58,396 bases of DNA from Thermosipho atlanticus DSM 15807 (GCF_900129985.1 NZ_FQXN01000007.1:1-58396), one strand, 5' to 3'. Shown: positions 25,887 through 40,235, counted from the first letter of the stretch. Numbers and translations: made by a program. Notes: a model not told the origin generated them from the sequence alone.

Positions 25887-26816
25887 TTGGTTAAGAAACT
25901 AATTATCTGGATTATTTTTGCAGTGATTGTTTTGATATACTTTAGTACAGGAATTTATCAAGTAGGTCCATCTGAGGTAGCCCTTATTAAAACATTTGGA
26001 AAGTATTCTCATGCTACAGGTCCTGGCATTCATTATCGTTTACCTTATCCTTTTCAAACACATGTAATAGTAGATGTTGAAACTATCAGAAAAGAAGAGA
26101 TAGGTTTCCGTACAATAGAAAGTTATGGGAAGATTAGTTATAAATCGATACCAAGTGAATCTTTAATGTTAACAGGTGATGGTAATATAATTAGTGTTGA
26201 AGTAGCTGTGCAGTATAGAGTGAAAGATCCTGTAAAATTTGCTTTTAATATTATTAACGGCAGCAATCTTGTGAGGTTTACAACTGAATCTGTTTTAAGG
26301 GAAAGAATTGCCGAGAGAAATATTGATGACGTTTTGACTATTGAAAGGGATAAAGTAGCTATGGAAACAGCTGAATTAGTGCAAAAGATTTTAGATCAAT
26401 ATGATTCGGGAATATTAATAAGTAAAGTGTATATGCAAGAAGTGGCTCCTCCTGATGAAGTAGTTGAGGCATTTGATGATGTTAATAACGCAAAACAGGA
26501 TAGAGAAAGATTTATAAATGAGGCGAACAAATATGCTAATGATATAATTCCTAAAGCGCAAGGACAAGCAGAACAAATATTAAGAGAAGCAGAAGCGTAC
26601 GCAAAACAGAAAGTTTTAGAAGCCGAAGGTGAAACACAAAGATTTTTAAGTGTTCTTAAAGAATATGAAATTGCTCCTAATATAACAGTGAAACGTTTGA
26701 AAATTGAAAAGCTTCAGGAAGTATTTTCTGGAACGAAAAACATTTTTGTGCTTGATAATAGTGGTACATTAAAACTAATCAATATAAACGAATTAATTGG
26801 TGGTGGTTCAAAATGA
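25887..26816 (+). CDS. hflK: SPFH/prohibitin membrane protein HflK
   Basis: 309 aa from TTG at 25887 behind TTTGGAGGTG. One N-terminal transmembrane helix (LIIWIIFAVIVLIYFSTG) is followed by the SPFH domain (VGPSEVALIKTFGKY, TGPGIHYRLPYPFQT) and a long coiled coil rich in Ala/Glu (about 190-265). HflK forms a cage with HflC around FtsH and controls membrane protein degradation in other bacteria. FtsH is not in the window. The stop overlaps hflC by 4 bases. Confidence 0.93.
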   Translation: MVKKLIIWIIFAVIVLIYFSTGIYQVGPSEVALIKTFGKYSHATGPGIHYRLPYPFQTHVIVDVETIRKEEIGFRTIESYGKISYKSIPSESLMLTGDGNIISVEVAVQYRVKDPVKFAFNIINGSNLVRFTTESVLRERIAERNIDDVLTIERDKVAMETAELVQKILDQYDSGILISKVYMQEVAPPDEVVEAFDDVNNAKQDRERFINEANKYANDIIPKAQGQAEQILREAEAYAKQKVLEAEGETQRFLSVLKEYEIAPNITVKRLKIEKLQEVFSGTKNIFVLDNSGTLKLININELIGGGSK

Positions 26817-27661
26817 GTGCAAAATTAATAAGTTTCATAGTAATTTTAATTGTAGCATTTATTATACTTTCACTTTCTATGTTTGTTGTTGATCAAACAG
26901 AGCAAGCAGTTGTTTTAAGATTTGGTCAGATATTAAATGTTTATCAAACACCTGGTATCCATTTTAAGATGCCACTTATTGATAATGTAGTGAAATTTGA
27001 AAAAAGGATACTTTTGTATGACATAGAGCCAGAAAAGATTATCACGGAAGATAAAAAAACTCTTATAGTTGATACTTATGCTCTTTGGAAAATTGTGGAT
27101 GCGAAAAAGTTTTTAGAGACAATGAAGACAATTTCATTGGCAGAGTCCAGGATTGACGATATTGTTTATTCTCATGTAAGAAATGTTTTTGCTAAACATA
27201 CTTTTGATGAAATCATCTCTGACAAAAGAGAGAACTTCTTAAATGAGGTTACAAATTTAGCGAGAGGGGATTTGGCAAATTTCGGGATAGAAGTAGTTGA
27301 TGTTAGAGTAAAACAAGCTGATTTACCGAATGAAAATGTTAGAGCAGTGTATGAAAGAATGAAAGCAGAAAGATACAGTATTGCCGCACAAATTCGTGCA
27401 GATGGACAAAAAGAAGCTCAAAAAATTAGAGCAGAGGCGGAGAAAAAAGCAACAGTTATACTTGCTCAAGCTCAAAGTGAAGCGGAAAAAATAAAAGGTA
27501 CAGGTGAAGCAAGTGCAACAAGAATTTATGCTTTGGCTTATCAGAAAGATCCAGAATTTTTTGAGTTCTGGAGAACAATAAGTGCGTATAATTCTATTTT
27601 TAAAGATGGAACAGTTATTTTTGGAAACGACTTGGAAATTTTCAAGTATATAATTCATTAA
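26813..27661 (+). CDS. hflC: SPFH/prohibitin membrane protein HflC
   Basis: 282 aa. One N-terminal helix, SPFH domain (VVDQTEQAVVLRFGQI, TPGIHFKMPLIDNV), coiled coil (KAEAEKKATVILAQAQSEAE-type region), and a C-terminal helical segment ending near FGNDLEIFKYIIH. The hydrophobic N-terminus and shorter coiled coil fit HflC rather than HflK. It starts within the hflK stop and ends at a terminator, so hflKC is a two-gene operon. Confidence 0.93.
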   Translation: MSAKLISFIVILIVAFIILSLSMFVVDQTEQAVVLRFGQILNVYQTPGIHFKMPLIDNVVKFEKRILLYDIEPEKIITEDKKTLIVDTYALWKIVDAKKFLETMKTISLAESRIDDIVYSHVRNVFAKHTFDEIISDKRENFLNEVTNLARGDLANFGIEVVDVRVKQADLPNENVRAVYERMKAERYSIAAQIRADGQKEAQKIRAEAEKKATVILAQAQSEAEKIKGTGEASATRIYALAYQKDPEFFEFWRTISAYNSIFKDGTVIFGNDLEIFKYIIH

Positions 27662-27688
27662 AAATAGCCCCATGCGGGGCTATTTTAT
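27661..27688 (+). terminator. Terminator after hflC
   Basis: AAAATAGCCCC-ATGC-GGGGCTATTTT followed by ATAA, directly after the hflC stop. Confidence 0.85.
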
Positions 27689-27718
27689 AAATTAACAATT
27701 AAAGAAAGGAAGGAATAT

Positions 27719-30853
<3,135 letters not shown>

Positions 30854-30948
30854 ACTTTTTCCTCCTTATAATAACTCATGATAATTCTATCATATAAATT
30901 TTGTTAAAGTGTTTCTGAGTTGTGTATTATTTTTTTCAACATAATTAA

Positions 30949-31314
30949 TTATAGAATTCTAAACAAATGAGTATTACATTTTTTATCATCTGATGCTCCA
31001 AAATTTTTTACGAAGGGAAATCTTTTCATTAATTTGCAAGCGATGTTAGATTCAGTTTCCTTCGTTGCGTTCTGTATTAGAGCTACGCTTATAATTTCTA
31101 CAGATTCATTTTTTGTAAGGTAATCTATATGCCAGAAGGTTTTCTTTTCTTTTTTTAAATGTCTTTCAATCCTTTTTTGTAAGTTTTTTTGAGCAGATCC
31201 TACATACAAATACAATCCTTTATTCAGTTTAACTTCGCCTAAAGATCCAATTCTAATTTCTAAATCTTTTGTTATAATCAAAAAAAGAATGTAAATTCCT
31301 TTGTTTTGTTCCAT
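30949..31314 (-). CDS. GIY-YIG/DUF123 family small protein
   Basis: 121 aa. KGIYILFL and KLNKGLYLYVGSAQKN form the GIY-YIG-like pair. RHLKKEKKTFWHIDYL supplies the conserved Arg and His, and FGASDDKKCNTHLF closes the domain. DUF123 proteins are often fused to endonuclease III in archaea and are predicted nucleases; here the domain is free-standing. It lies upstream of clpX but separated by about 95 bases. The DNA substrate is unknown. Confidence 0.82.
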   Translation of the reverse strand: MEQNKGIYILFLIITKDLEIRIGSLGEVKLNKGLYLYVGSAQKNLQKRIERHLKKEKKTFWHIDYLTKNESVEIISVALIQNATKETESNIACKLMKRFPFVKNFGASDDKKCNTHLFRIL

Positions 31315-31458
31315 TTTTTCTCTCCAATCCGATTGAATAAATAACTTTACTATTTATTATATAACTTTTTTTGTGTTTGAAATGGAATATTTTGAAAGAA
31401 AAATAACAGTTACCAGAATTTAATAGTTAAAAAGCTTAATAGCTTACCTTATATTGTG

Positions 31459-31486
31459 TTGACAACGTTATTTTATATGTTAAAAT
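31459..31486 (+). promoter_or_regulatory. Promoter of tRNA-Leu(CAA)
   Basis: TTGACA at 31459-31464, 16-base spacer, TAAAAT at 31481-31486, with tRNA-Leu 19 bases downstream. Confidence 0.85.
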
Positions 31487-31504
31487 TACTAAATGTAGGG
31501 TGTT

Positions 31505-31593
31505 GCCGAGGTGGCGGAATTGGGAGACGCGGTTGACTCAAAATCAACTGGGGTTGACGCCCCATGCGGGTTCGAGTCCCGCCCTCGGCACCA
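31505..31593 (+). tRNA. tRNA-Leu(CAA)
   Basis: Acceptor GCCGAGG/CCTCGGC, anticodon loop CTCAAAA (CAA), class II variable arm, discriminator A, encoded CCA. 89 nt. Confidence 0.97.
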
Positions 31594-31602
31594 TAAAATA
31601 AC

Positions 31603-31634
31603 AAAGGAGCCTTGTCAAAGGCTCCTTTTTCTTT
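31603..31634 (+). terminator. Terminator of tRNA-Leu(CAA)
   Basis: AAAGGAGCCT-TGTCAA-AGGCTCCTTT followed by TTCTTTA. Confidence 0.85.
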
Positions 31635-31730
31635 ATCGAGTCGTATAATTGCTGGGGAGGTAGGGAGGGGTAAAATTTCTTTCGAATATTTTGACCATTA
31701 ATTTTATTTTAAGTTCAAATATTTTTATGG

Positions 31731-31820
31731 TATAATAAACAAGGTAAATTTAATAGCATTTAGGGCTTAGGAGATAATGGAGAAGCCATATGCCACAGAA
31801 GTTGGCATATGGCTTTTTAT
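31731..31820 (+). promoter_or_regulatory. Glycerol operon leader with transcription attenuator
   Basis: TATAAT at 31731-31736 is a likely -10 element; the -35 is weak. About 40 bases downstream a 13-bp stem, AAGCCATATGCCA (31783-31795) and TGGCATATGGCTT (31803-31815), runs into TTTTAT, an intrinsic terminator before the first coding gene. An upstream GGCTT (31764-31768) can pair with AAGCC (31783-31787), which would break the terminator. The operon's last gene encodes a GlpP-type antiterminator, the expected regulator. Confidence 0.75.
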
Positions 31821-31836
31821 TTGTGGAGGTGTTCAT

Positions 31837-33273
31837 ATGAAAGTATTTGTAATAGGTGCAGGTATTGTTGGGAGTCTCATTGCAAGAGAACTTTCGAAAT
31901 ACGACATAGAATTACATGTTATTGAAAAATCTCCAGATATAGGTTGGGGAGTTACAAAAGCAAATTCTGCAATCGTTCATGGAGGGTATGATGATCCTCC
32001 GGGAAGTGTTAGGGCTAAATTTGCGGCATTGGGCAATGCAATGTATGAACGTTTGTCAAAAGAACTCGACTTTGAATTTAAAAGAACGGGTTCGTATGTA
32101 GTTGCTTTTAACAATGAAGAGTTAAATTATTTGAAAACATTATTGAAGAAAGGTAAAACAAACGGTGTTGAAAATCTCGAGATTATATCAGGAGATGAAT
32201 TGAGAAAGAAAGAGCCTAACATAAATGAAAAAGCTATAGCAGCTCTTTGGTGTCCAACTGCAGGTATAACTGAACCATGGGAGGTTGCAATTGCTGCTAT
32301 AGAAAATGCACAAAGTAATGGAGCTATAATACATTTAAACGAAAAAGTTGTAGATATTATAATTCAAAGCGGAAGAATTAGAAAGATTTTAACTGATAAA
32401 TCAGAATATAATGCAGATATTGTAATTAATGCTGCAGGATTGTTTGCAGATGAAATAGCAAAAATGGCGGGAGTAGGTGAGTATGAAATATTTCCAAGAA
32501 AAGGAGAGTATATTTTGCTAGATAAGAAGCTTAAAAATCTGGTTAATTCAGTAATATTCCCGACGCCTACTGAAAAATCCAAAGGTATACTTGTAGTTCC
32601 AACTGTCGATGGAGGTATTTTGCTTGGACCGAATGCAGTAGATCTACAAAAAGATCGTAAAGATGATCTTGACACTACAAATGAAGGGTTACAAGAAGTA
32701 TATGTAAAAACGAAAAACCTTGTTCCAAAGATAGACCTTTCATATACTGTGAAAACTTTTGCTGGTTTAAGGCCTGAAACAAAGAAAAAGGACTTTATAG
32801 TTGGAGCTACTAAAGTTTGGGGTTTTATTAATGCAGCTGGGATGAGATCTCCAGGTCTTACTGCTGCGCCTGCTATTGCTAAATATATAGTAGAAAAAGT
32901 AATACAGGAGGATTTGAAAGTTAGTATCACCAAGAAAAAAGATTTTAACCCTTTCAGAGAAAAAATACCACATTTTGAGGAAGATAAACTTAAAGAGTGG
33001 GAAGAACTTGTAAAAAAAGATCCTAAATACGGTAAAATGATTTGTTTCTGTAATAAAGTTTCTGAAGCAGAGATTATAGAGGCAATAAGGCGTGGAGCTA
33101 GAACTTTGGATGGTGTAAAGTTTCGAACAAGAGCTTCATTTGGAAGATGTCAAGGAGGCTTTTGTAGCCTAAAAATTTTGGAAATAATTTCACGAGAACT
33201 TTCTATTCCTTTAGAAGAAATAAAGCAGAATTATAATAATTCATGGATTGTAAATGGAAAGGTGAGAGCATGA
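31837..33273 (+). CDS. FAD-dependent glycerol-3-phosphate dehydrogenase-like protein with C-terminal BFD-like iron-sulfur domain
   Basis: 478 aa from ATG at 31837 behind GTGGAGGTG; an upstream in-frame start lies within the attenuator hairpin and is rejected. MKVFVIGAGIVGSLIARELS is the FAD Rossmann motif, the region to about residue 370 is a DAO-type oxidoreductase, and the C-terminal domain (ICFCNKVSEAEIIEAIRRGA, GRCQGGFC) is a BFD-like 2Fe-2S domain. This matches the GlpA-type anaerobic enzyme. It overlaps the next flavoprotein by 4 bases; glpK follows two genes later. Confidence 0.85.
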   Translation: MKVFVIGAGIVGSLIARELSKYDIELHVIEKSPDIGWGVTKANSAIVHGGYDDPPGSVRAKFAALGNAMYERLSKELDFEFKRTGSYVVAFNNEELNYLKTLLKKGKTNGVENLEIISGDELRKKEPNINEKAIAALWCPTAGITEPWEVAIAAIENAQSNGAIIHLNEKVVDIIIQSGRIRKILTDKSEYNADIVINAAGLFADEIAKMAGVGEYEIFPRKGEYILLDKKLKNLVNSVIFPTPTEKSKGILVVPTVDGGILLGPNAVDLQKDRKDDLDTTNEGLQEVYVKTKNLVPKIDLSYTVKTFAGLRPETKKKDFIVGATKVWGFINAAGMRSPGLTAAPAIAKYIVEKVIQEDLKVSITKKKDFNPFREKIPHFEEDKLKEWEELVKKDPKYGKMICFCNKVSEAEIIEAIRRGARTLDGVKFRTRASFGRCQGGFCSLKILEIISRELSIPLEEIKQNYNNSWIVNGKVRA

Positions 33274-34494
33274 GAAAAGAGAATATTGATGTTTTAATAA
33301 TTGGTGGAGGAGCTGCAGGACTTGCAGCTGCTATTGAGGCTAAAAATATGGGTGTAAAAACTTTACTTTTAGAAAGAGATAGGAGCACAGGAGGTGTTTT
33401 GAATCAGTGTATTCACAATGGGTTTGGACTTCATGTTTTTAAGAAGGAATTAACAGGTCCTGAATTTATGGAAAAGCTTTGGGAAGAGCTGGGAGACTTG
33501 GATAAGATTGTGAGGACTAATTATACTGTATTGAGAATTGATCATTTAAATAGAGAAGTAATTACACTTTCTGAATCAGGTATCGTTGTATTTAAACCAA
33601 AAGCTTTAGTAATGGCAACAGGTGCAAGGGAAAGATCTCTCAATTCACTAAGAATTCCTGGTTCTCGAGTATCTGGTATATACACTGCAGGAGTTGCTCA
33701 GAAGATGGTTAATATATACAATAGATTGCCAGGCAAAAAGGTCCTTATTGTTGGTTCGGGAGATATAGGATTAATAATGGCTCGAAGGTTAAAAATAGAA
33801 GGAATGGATGTTGTTGGAGTAGTAGAAATTATGCCTGAACCAGGTGGATTAATAAGGAATGTTGTCCAATGTCTTGAAGATTTTGATATACCTCTGTGGT
33901 TAAGTCATACAGTTTTTAGAATTCATGGAAAGGAAAGATTGGAGGGTGTAACAATTGGCAAGGTTGATGAAAACTTTAAACCTATTCCCGGAACAGAACG
34001 ATTTATTGAAGTTGATACTTTGGTTGCATCGGTTGGTTTAATACCTCAAAATGGATTAATTGAGGATTTTGTTGAAATGGATCCAATTAACAGAGGTCCA
34101 ATAATAGATGATCTGATGAGGACAACTGTTGAATGGATTTTTGCTGCTGGAAATAACGTAGCGATACATGATCTTGTTGACTTTGTGTACGAAGAAGGGA
34201 AAATTGCCGGGGAAAACGCGGCAAAATATGCCTTAGGAGAAAAACTTCCAGAGGTAAGGTTTGAATTTAAACGTGGGAAAAATGTTGGAGTTTTGCTTCC
34301 TCAACGCTTTACAGGTACTCAACAATTTAAGATGTACTTAAGACCTAAAAAGACAATAGAAAGATCTGAACTAACTTTTGCGGGCAAAATAGTTCGAAAG
34401 TTTAACTGGAAGATAAGGCCGAGTGAGATGATAGATTTAAAAGTTACAAGCTTTGAAGACCTTCCTAAAGAAGTAGTAGTGGAGGTGAAGGAAA

Positions 34495-34502
<8 letters not shown>
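33270..34502 (+). CDS. FAD/NAD-dependent pyridine nucleotide-disulfide oxidoreductase-like protein
   Basis: 410 aa from ATG at 33270. There are two dinucleotide-binding motifs, VLIIGGGAAGLAAAIEA for FAD and KVLIVGSGDIGLIMARRLK for NAD, plus MATGARER. A near-C-terminal segment (WIFAAGNNVAIHDLVDFV) fits FAD binding. Sandwiched between the GlpA-like gene and DUF1667 with overlapping ends, it probably passes electrons from glycerol-3-phosphate oxidation to NAD or another carrier. The electron acceptor cannot be read from the sequence. Confidence 0.85.
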
Positions 34503-36345
<1,843 letters not shown>

Positions 36346-36346
<1 letters not shown>

Positions 36347-36897
36347 TGCATCCTTTTATATACCCTATAGTTCCGGCTATAAGAGATTTGAGAAAAGCAA
36401 ATAAAATTATAAACACCAAAGCTTCGAGTGTTTTTTTACTCGAGGGAGATATTTTTGAAATCAAAGAAGCAATAGATATCTTGAAAAGAAATGGAAAAAA
36501 TACCTTTGTTCATGTTGATTTAATAAATGGAATTGGAAGAGATGAGGCAGGGGTTAGATTAGTGAAAGAATTTTTAGGGGCTGACGGGATAATAACTACA
36601 CGTTCAAATCTGATTAGCATAGCCAAAAAATTGGGATTAATGACTATTCAAAGGATTTTTTTAATTGATTCAAAAGCTGTTGAAACAGGAATTCAACAAA
36701 TAAAAAAACACAAAGTAAATTTTGTAGAGGTATTACCTGGTTTAATTCCAGAATTGGTTAGATTTATAAAGGAAAAAATTGAGCAACCAATAATTTCTGG
36801 AGGACTTGTGACAACCGAAGAGCAAGTAAAAAATATTTTGGATGCAGGAGCAGTAGCTGTTTCTACAAGCAAAGAAGACTTATGGAATATGTTTTAA
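36346..36897 (+). CDS. glpP: Glycerol-3-phosphate-responsive antiterminator GlpP
   Basis: 183 aa, TIM-barrel-like. FIYPIVPAIRDLRKANK, FVHVDLINGIGRDEAGV, GADGIITTRSNLI and ISGGLVTTEEQVKNILDAG match the GlpP family. In Bacillus, GlpP binds glp leader RNA with glycerol-3-phosphate and prevents termination. Here the gene ends the operon whose leader carries an intrinsic terminator, so autoregulated antitermination is likely. No terminator is seen within 30 bases. Confidence 0.93.
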
Positions 36898-36929
36898 GTT
36901 TGGAATTTTTTATGAAAAATTTTGTTGTT

Positions 36930-36957
36930 TTGAAAAATTAAAAGAATGTTATATAAT
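36930..36957 (+). promoter_or_regulatory. Promoter of the OB-fold lipoprotein gene
   Basis: TTGAAA at 36930-36935, 16-base spacer, TATAAT at 36952-36957, about 65 bases before the start. Confidence 0.7.
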
Positions 36958-37021
36958 ACATATTGCTTGTTATATTACTTGTCAATATTTTTAATATCTT
37001 TTTAGAAAAGGAGGGAGATTT

Positions 37022-37705
37022 ATGAAAAAATTTGTAGGGGTTATTTTAGGTATTGCTATAATTTTCGTGTTGTTTAGTGGTTGTTTGCAACAAATTGTTC
37101 CAACTAACGGTGGAACAGGTGAAACTGATATTTTGGGGGCAAAGTTAGGTTATCTTTTGAACGATACACCATCTGCTACGGTTACGGGCATATTAGTGTA
37201 TAAGTATAATTATTATGGAATTCTTGCCGATGCTACTACAGGAATTTATATAAAAGATATATCTTCTGCAGGACTCAATGTTGGAGATAAAGTCACGGTT
37301 ACTGGAACACTATACAAAGACACTTACAATGGTAACTTAAGAATGAAGGACGTAATAGTTGTTGCTACTGAAACTGCTGCAATGGTAGAACCTGTAACCT
37401 TGAATGTTGCATTGAATAATTCTTGGTTGTTTGATAGTACTGGTACTACTTTAGATGCAACTTCTCTTGCTTTTTGGATATATAGATTTGTTACAGCTAA
37501 AGGCACGTTGACTTCTTTAGATACTACTGGTAATAAGTTCGAACTTGAATATCCAATAGATACTGGTACTGCAACTGTAACTGTTTACACTTACAGTGCT
37601 ATTTCTACTGTTACCAATGTACCAGCAACAGTAACAGGATATCTTGCAGGTTATAAATATGTATGGAATCTTTATCCAAGAACAGTGGATGACATAGAAT
37701 TTTAA
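37022..37705 (+). CDS. OB-fold lipoprotein
   Basis: 227 aa. A signal peptide ends in lipobox FSGC (Cys near residue 21). Two predicted OB-like beta units follow (about 45-120 and 130-227), each with a pattern of the form VTGILVYKYNY and VTGYLAGYKYVWNLYPRTVD. The closing motif resembles those in the genes at 10195, 37766 and 39413 (turn, aromatic residues, PR, DIE). These units resemble YhcR-type OB domains that bind nucleic acids in secreted nucleases, but no catalytic residues are seen. AGGAGGG precedes the ATG; a terminator separates it from the next gene. Confidence 0.72.
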   Translation: MKKFVGVILGIAIIFVLFSGCLQQIVPTNGGTGETDILGAKLGYLLNDTPSATVTGILVYKYNYYGILADATTGIYIKDISSAGLNVGDKVTVTGTLYKDTYNGNLRMKDVIVVATETAAMVEPVTLNVALNNSWLFDSTGTTLDATSLAFWIYRFVTAKGTLTSLDTTGNKFELEYPIDTGTATVTVYTYSAISTVTNVPATVTGYLAGYKYVWNLYPRTVDDIEF

Positions 37706-37727
37706 TGTAAAAAATAACATAATCACT

Positions 37728-37750
37728 CAGGGCCGTAAGGCCCTGTTTTT
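37728..37750 (+). terminator. Terminator after the OB-fold lipoprotein
   Basis: CAGGGCC-GTAA-GGCCCTG followed by TTTTT. Confidence 0.88.
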
Positions 37751-37765
37751 CACGGAGGTGAGGGG

Positions 37766-39355
37766 ATGAAAAAAGGGTTATTTGTTATGATTATACTTTT
37801 GGCTTCTCTTTTAGTATTTTCTGGTTCTTTTTCTTTATCGGTGTTAAATCTAACAACGATTGGTATTAATGACGGCTCGTTAGATTACTTTCCGATTATG
37901 TATGTTACTTACAAACCAGTAGATTTTTTGGCATTAAAAATTAGTGATTATTTACTTCTTTCTCACGATACATGGAATTTTGGAGGTATTTCGATTTTTC
38001 AACCAAGATATTATTATTTAGAAGGGAAGTTTAAATTATTTAATTTTGATGTTACTTTAGATGTTTTAAAAGCAAGATTGAAGAAAACCCAAACTGAAAA
38101 ATTAGATGGTTTAAGAGTTGGAGGACTTAAGTTTGATTATTACGGGGCAGGATTGTTTATAAGAAATGGAAAATTTAATTTAGGAGTTGCTTATGATATA
38201 AACAATAGCTATATTGCTGGTTATTTGCAAACAAATCTATTCGGTATCAAACTTGGAGGTTATTATGAAACAAAATATCAACAAGTGTCTTTAGATTTAA
38301 ACAAATCTTTTAATTTTGGAAAAATATCTGTTGATACATGGGCTGCACTGTCTGCGAAAAGTTCAGATATTGCAGCTTTTTCATATTTAATTGGCGGAAA
38401 ATTACAGTATAAAAACGTAATTTTTGCAGGACAGTATTTGCAATTAGGCTTAAATCCATATGATGCAGATTTCCAAACTGGAGATCCGAATGAAGTAGCT
38501 TTTTCAGCAAATGCATGGGCTTTGTACGCTGATTTAGATTACGTATTAAATAACTATACAATTGGAGCATTTTTAAGACATAATAGTGTATGGGCAAATA
38601 TGAATTATTTGCCATTATATGGGTTGAAATTATCTTATAAAGATTTTACATTAAAGTTTGGAAATGGAGATTTGGATAGTAACATTAGTGGTGAACAAAA
38701 GATAATTGTAGAGTTGAATTATTTCTATTCTTTAGATTTTGATAAATTATTTAATTTTGGCAAAAAAGCTAAACAAGTTGCCCCAATGGCTACTCCTAAA
38801 GCAGGAAAACATATGACTATGGGATACAATTCTATAATGGATGTTATTTTGGGCGAAGAAGGTCAAGTATATACTGTAAAGGGTATAGTAACTTCTCCAA
38901 AAGATTTGTTAGGTTCTGGAAGTTTTTATATTCAAGACGAAACATCGGGATTAATGATTTATGCACCATCATTAACAGAGGATTTAAATGTGGGGGATGT
39001 TGTAATAGTTACCGGTAAGAGTAAAGTTTGGTATGACATTATTGAAATTGTAGCCGATAAAGTTGAGGTAATGGGCAACGCAGAACCAAAACCTGATGTT
39101 CTTACAAGTTTATCAAAAACTTTCCTTTCAAGTTTTGTATGGGTAGAAGGAGTGGTAAAAGAGAAAAATACATATGACTTTTTAGTGGATACTGGAGATT
39201 TTGTTATAAAAATTTACTTGAAAAAAGGTACTAATATCGATATATCAAACATAAAGGTTGGTCAGAAGGTAAAAGTTCAGGGAATTTTAAGTATTTACAA
39301 TGGTGAGTATGAAATATTGCCAAGATGGCAGGAAGATATAGAAGTAATTGAATAA
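37766..39355 (+). CDS. Predicted outer-membrane beta-barrel with C-terminal OB-fold domain
   Basis: 529 aa. A signal peptide (residues 1-20) is followed by about 310 residues of alternating beta strands with aromatic girdles (LEGKFKLFNFDVTLDVLKA, LYADLDYVLNNYTIGAFLR). They end near VELNYFYSLDF, as in Thermotogales toga porins. After a flexible linker a 165-residue double OB-like domain follows ([38 protein letters not shown]). A domain after the barrel is unusual. The OB part resembles its neighbour at 37022. Function is unknown; surface or periplasmic nucleic-acid or ligand binding is possible. Confidence 0.68.
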   Translation: MKKGLFVMIILLASLLVFSGSFSLSVLNLTTIGINDGSLDYFPIMYVTYKPVDFLALKISDYLLLSHDTWNFGGISIFQPRYYYLEGKFKLFNFDVTLDVLKARLKKTQTEKLDGLRVGGLKFDYYGAGLFIRNGKFNLGVAYDINNSYIAGYLQTNLFGIKLGGYYETKYQQVSLDLNKSFNFGKISVDTWAALSAKSSDIAAFSYLIGGKLQYKNVIFAGQYLQLGLNPYDADFQTGDPNEVAFSANAWALYADLDYVLNNYTIGAFLRHNSVWANMNYLPLYGLKLSYKDFTLKFGNGDLDSNISGEQKIIVELNYFYSLDFDKLFNFGKKAKQVAPMATPKAGKHMTMGYNSIMDVILGEEGQVYTVKGIVTSPKDLLGSGSFYIQDETSGLMIYAPSLTEDLNVGDVVIVTGKSKVWYDIIEIVADKVEVMGNAEPKPDVLTSLSKTFLSSFVWVEGVVKEKNTYDFLVDTGDFVIKIYLKKGTNIDISNIKVGQKVKVQGILSIYNGEYEILPRWQEDIEVIE

Positions 39356-39361
39356 ATTTAG

Positions 39362-39384
39362 GCCGCTGTTAGCAGCGGCTTTTC
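39362..39384 (+). terminator. Terminator after the barrel-OB gene
   Basis: GCCGCTG-TTAG-CAGCGGC followed by TTTTCTTT, about 7 bases after the stop. Confidence 0.87.
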
Positions 39385-39412
39385 TTTATAATAATTTTCG
39401 GGAGGGAAACTA

Positions 39413-40228
39413 GTGAATATAAAAAATTATTTTGCTTTAACTTTATTTTCTTTGTTACTTTTGATTTCTTCTTGTGTTAATTTAACTTCTTTTGAAGTTG
39501 TTGATGTTATAAATGTAAATAACTTATCACAAACTTTAGAGCATGTAACTGTTGTTAGTGTGGTTGATGGGGATACATTTAAAATTTTAGAGAGTAGTAA
39601 TTCCGTTAGAATTATAGGAATCGATACACCGGAGATTCATGAGGGAAGTAAACCAATAGGTGAATTTGGCGAAGATGCCAAGAATTACTTAGAAAATTTT
39701 GTTTCAAAATACGATATATATATTTTAAAAATGGGATATGATAACTATGGAAGAATTTTGGCTTATGTGTTTGGAAAAGTTGATGAACAAAATTATGCTT
39801 TCTATGAATCTTCTATTTTAAAAGCAGGTTTGGCAAGACCGTTGATTTATTTTGATAACGATGATCCATATTTAACTCCTAAAATTGTTGGAGGCTATAA
39901 CTATGCATTTGAAAAAAAGGTGGGAATCTTTTCCAAATGGTCAACAGCTCCAATATTAAGAAGTGCAAACAATTATCTTTCTTACATTGGAAAAATAGTC
40001 TTTCTTGAAGGGACTGTACAAGATGTATGGAGTGATAGTAGTTTTTGGCATATATCTTCAAGTTGGTTTACAATAAGTATTAGAAAGGAAGAATATTACT
40101 ATTTTTTCAATGGATATGATTTAAATAATTTAAAAGGTAAAACTGTAAGATTTTATGGTGAATTATGGGAATATAATGGAGAACCCGAAATTTTATTGAG
40201 AAGTCCTAATGAAATTGTTATACTTTGA
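39413..40228 (+). CDS. Thermonuclease-like lipoprotein with C-terminal OB domain
   Basis: 271 aa from a GTG start with GGGAGGG upstream. A lipobox lies at ISSC (Cys about residue 21). Residues about 45-180 match staphylococcal-type nuclease (SNase): VVSVVDGDTFKILE, VRIIGIDTPEIHEG and DNYGRILAYVF, the last carrying the family Arg and Tyr. The later catalytic segment is less clear. Residues about 190-271 form an OB-like beta domain (VFLEGTVQDVWSD, FYGELWEYNGEPEILLR). It is probably anchored at the envelope and cuts DNA or RNA; if residues have diverged it may only bind. Confidence 0.82.
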   Translation: MNIKNYFALTLFSLLLLISSCVNLTSFEVVDVINVNNLSQTLEHVTVVSVVDGDTFKILESSNSVRIIGIDTPEIHEGSKPIGEFGEDAKNYLENFVSKYDIYILKMGYDNYGRILAYVFGKVDEQNYAFYESSILKAGLARPLIYFDNDDPYLTPKIVGGYNYAFEKKVGIFSKWSTAPILRSANNYLSYIGKIVFLEGTVQDVWSDSSFWHISSSWFTISIRKEEYYYFFNGYDLNNLKGKTVRFYGELWEYNGEPEILLRSPNEIVIL

Positions 40229-40235
40229 TTTTTCC

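Noticed and set aside
32364-32933. Long antisense frame in the GlpA-like gene
   Set aside because: It lies wholly within a recognised gene on the other strand and has no start signal.
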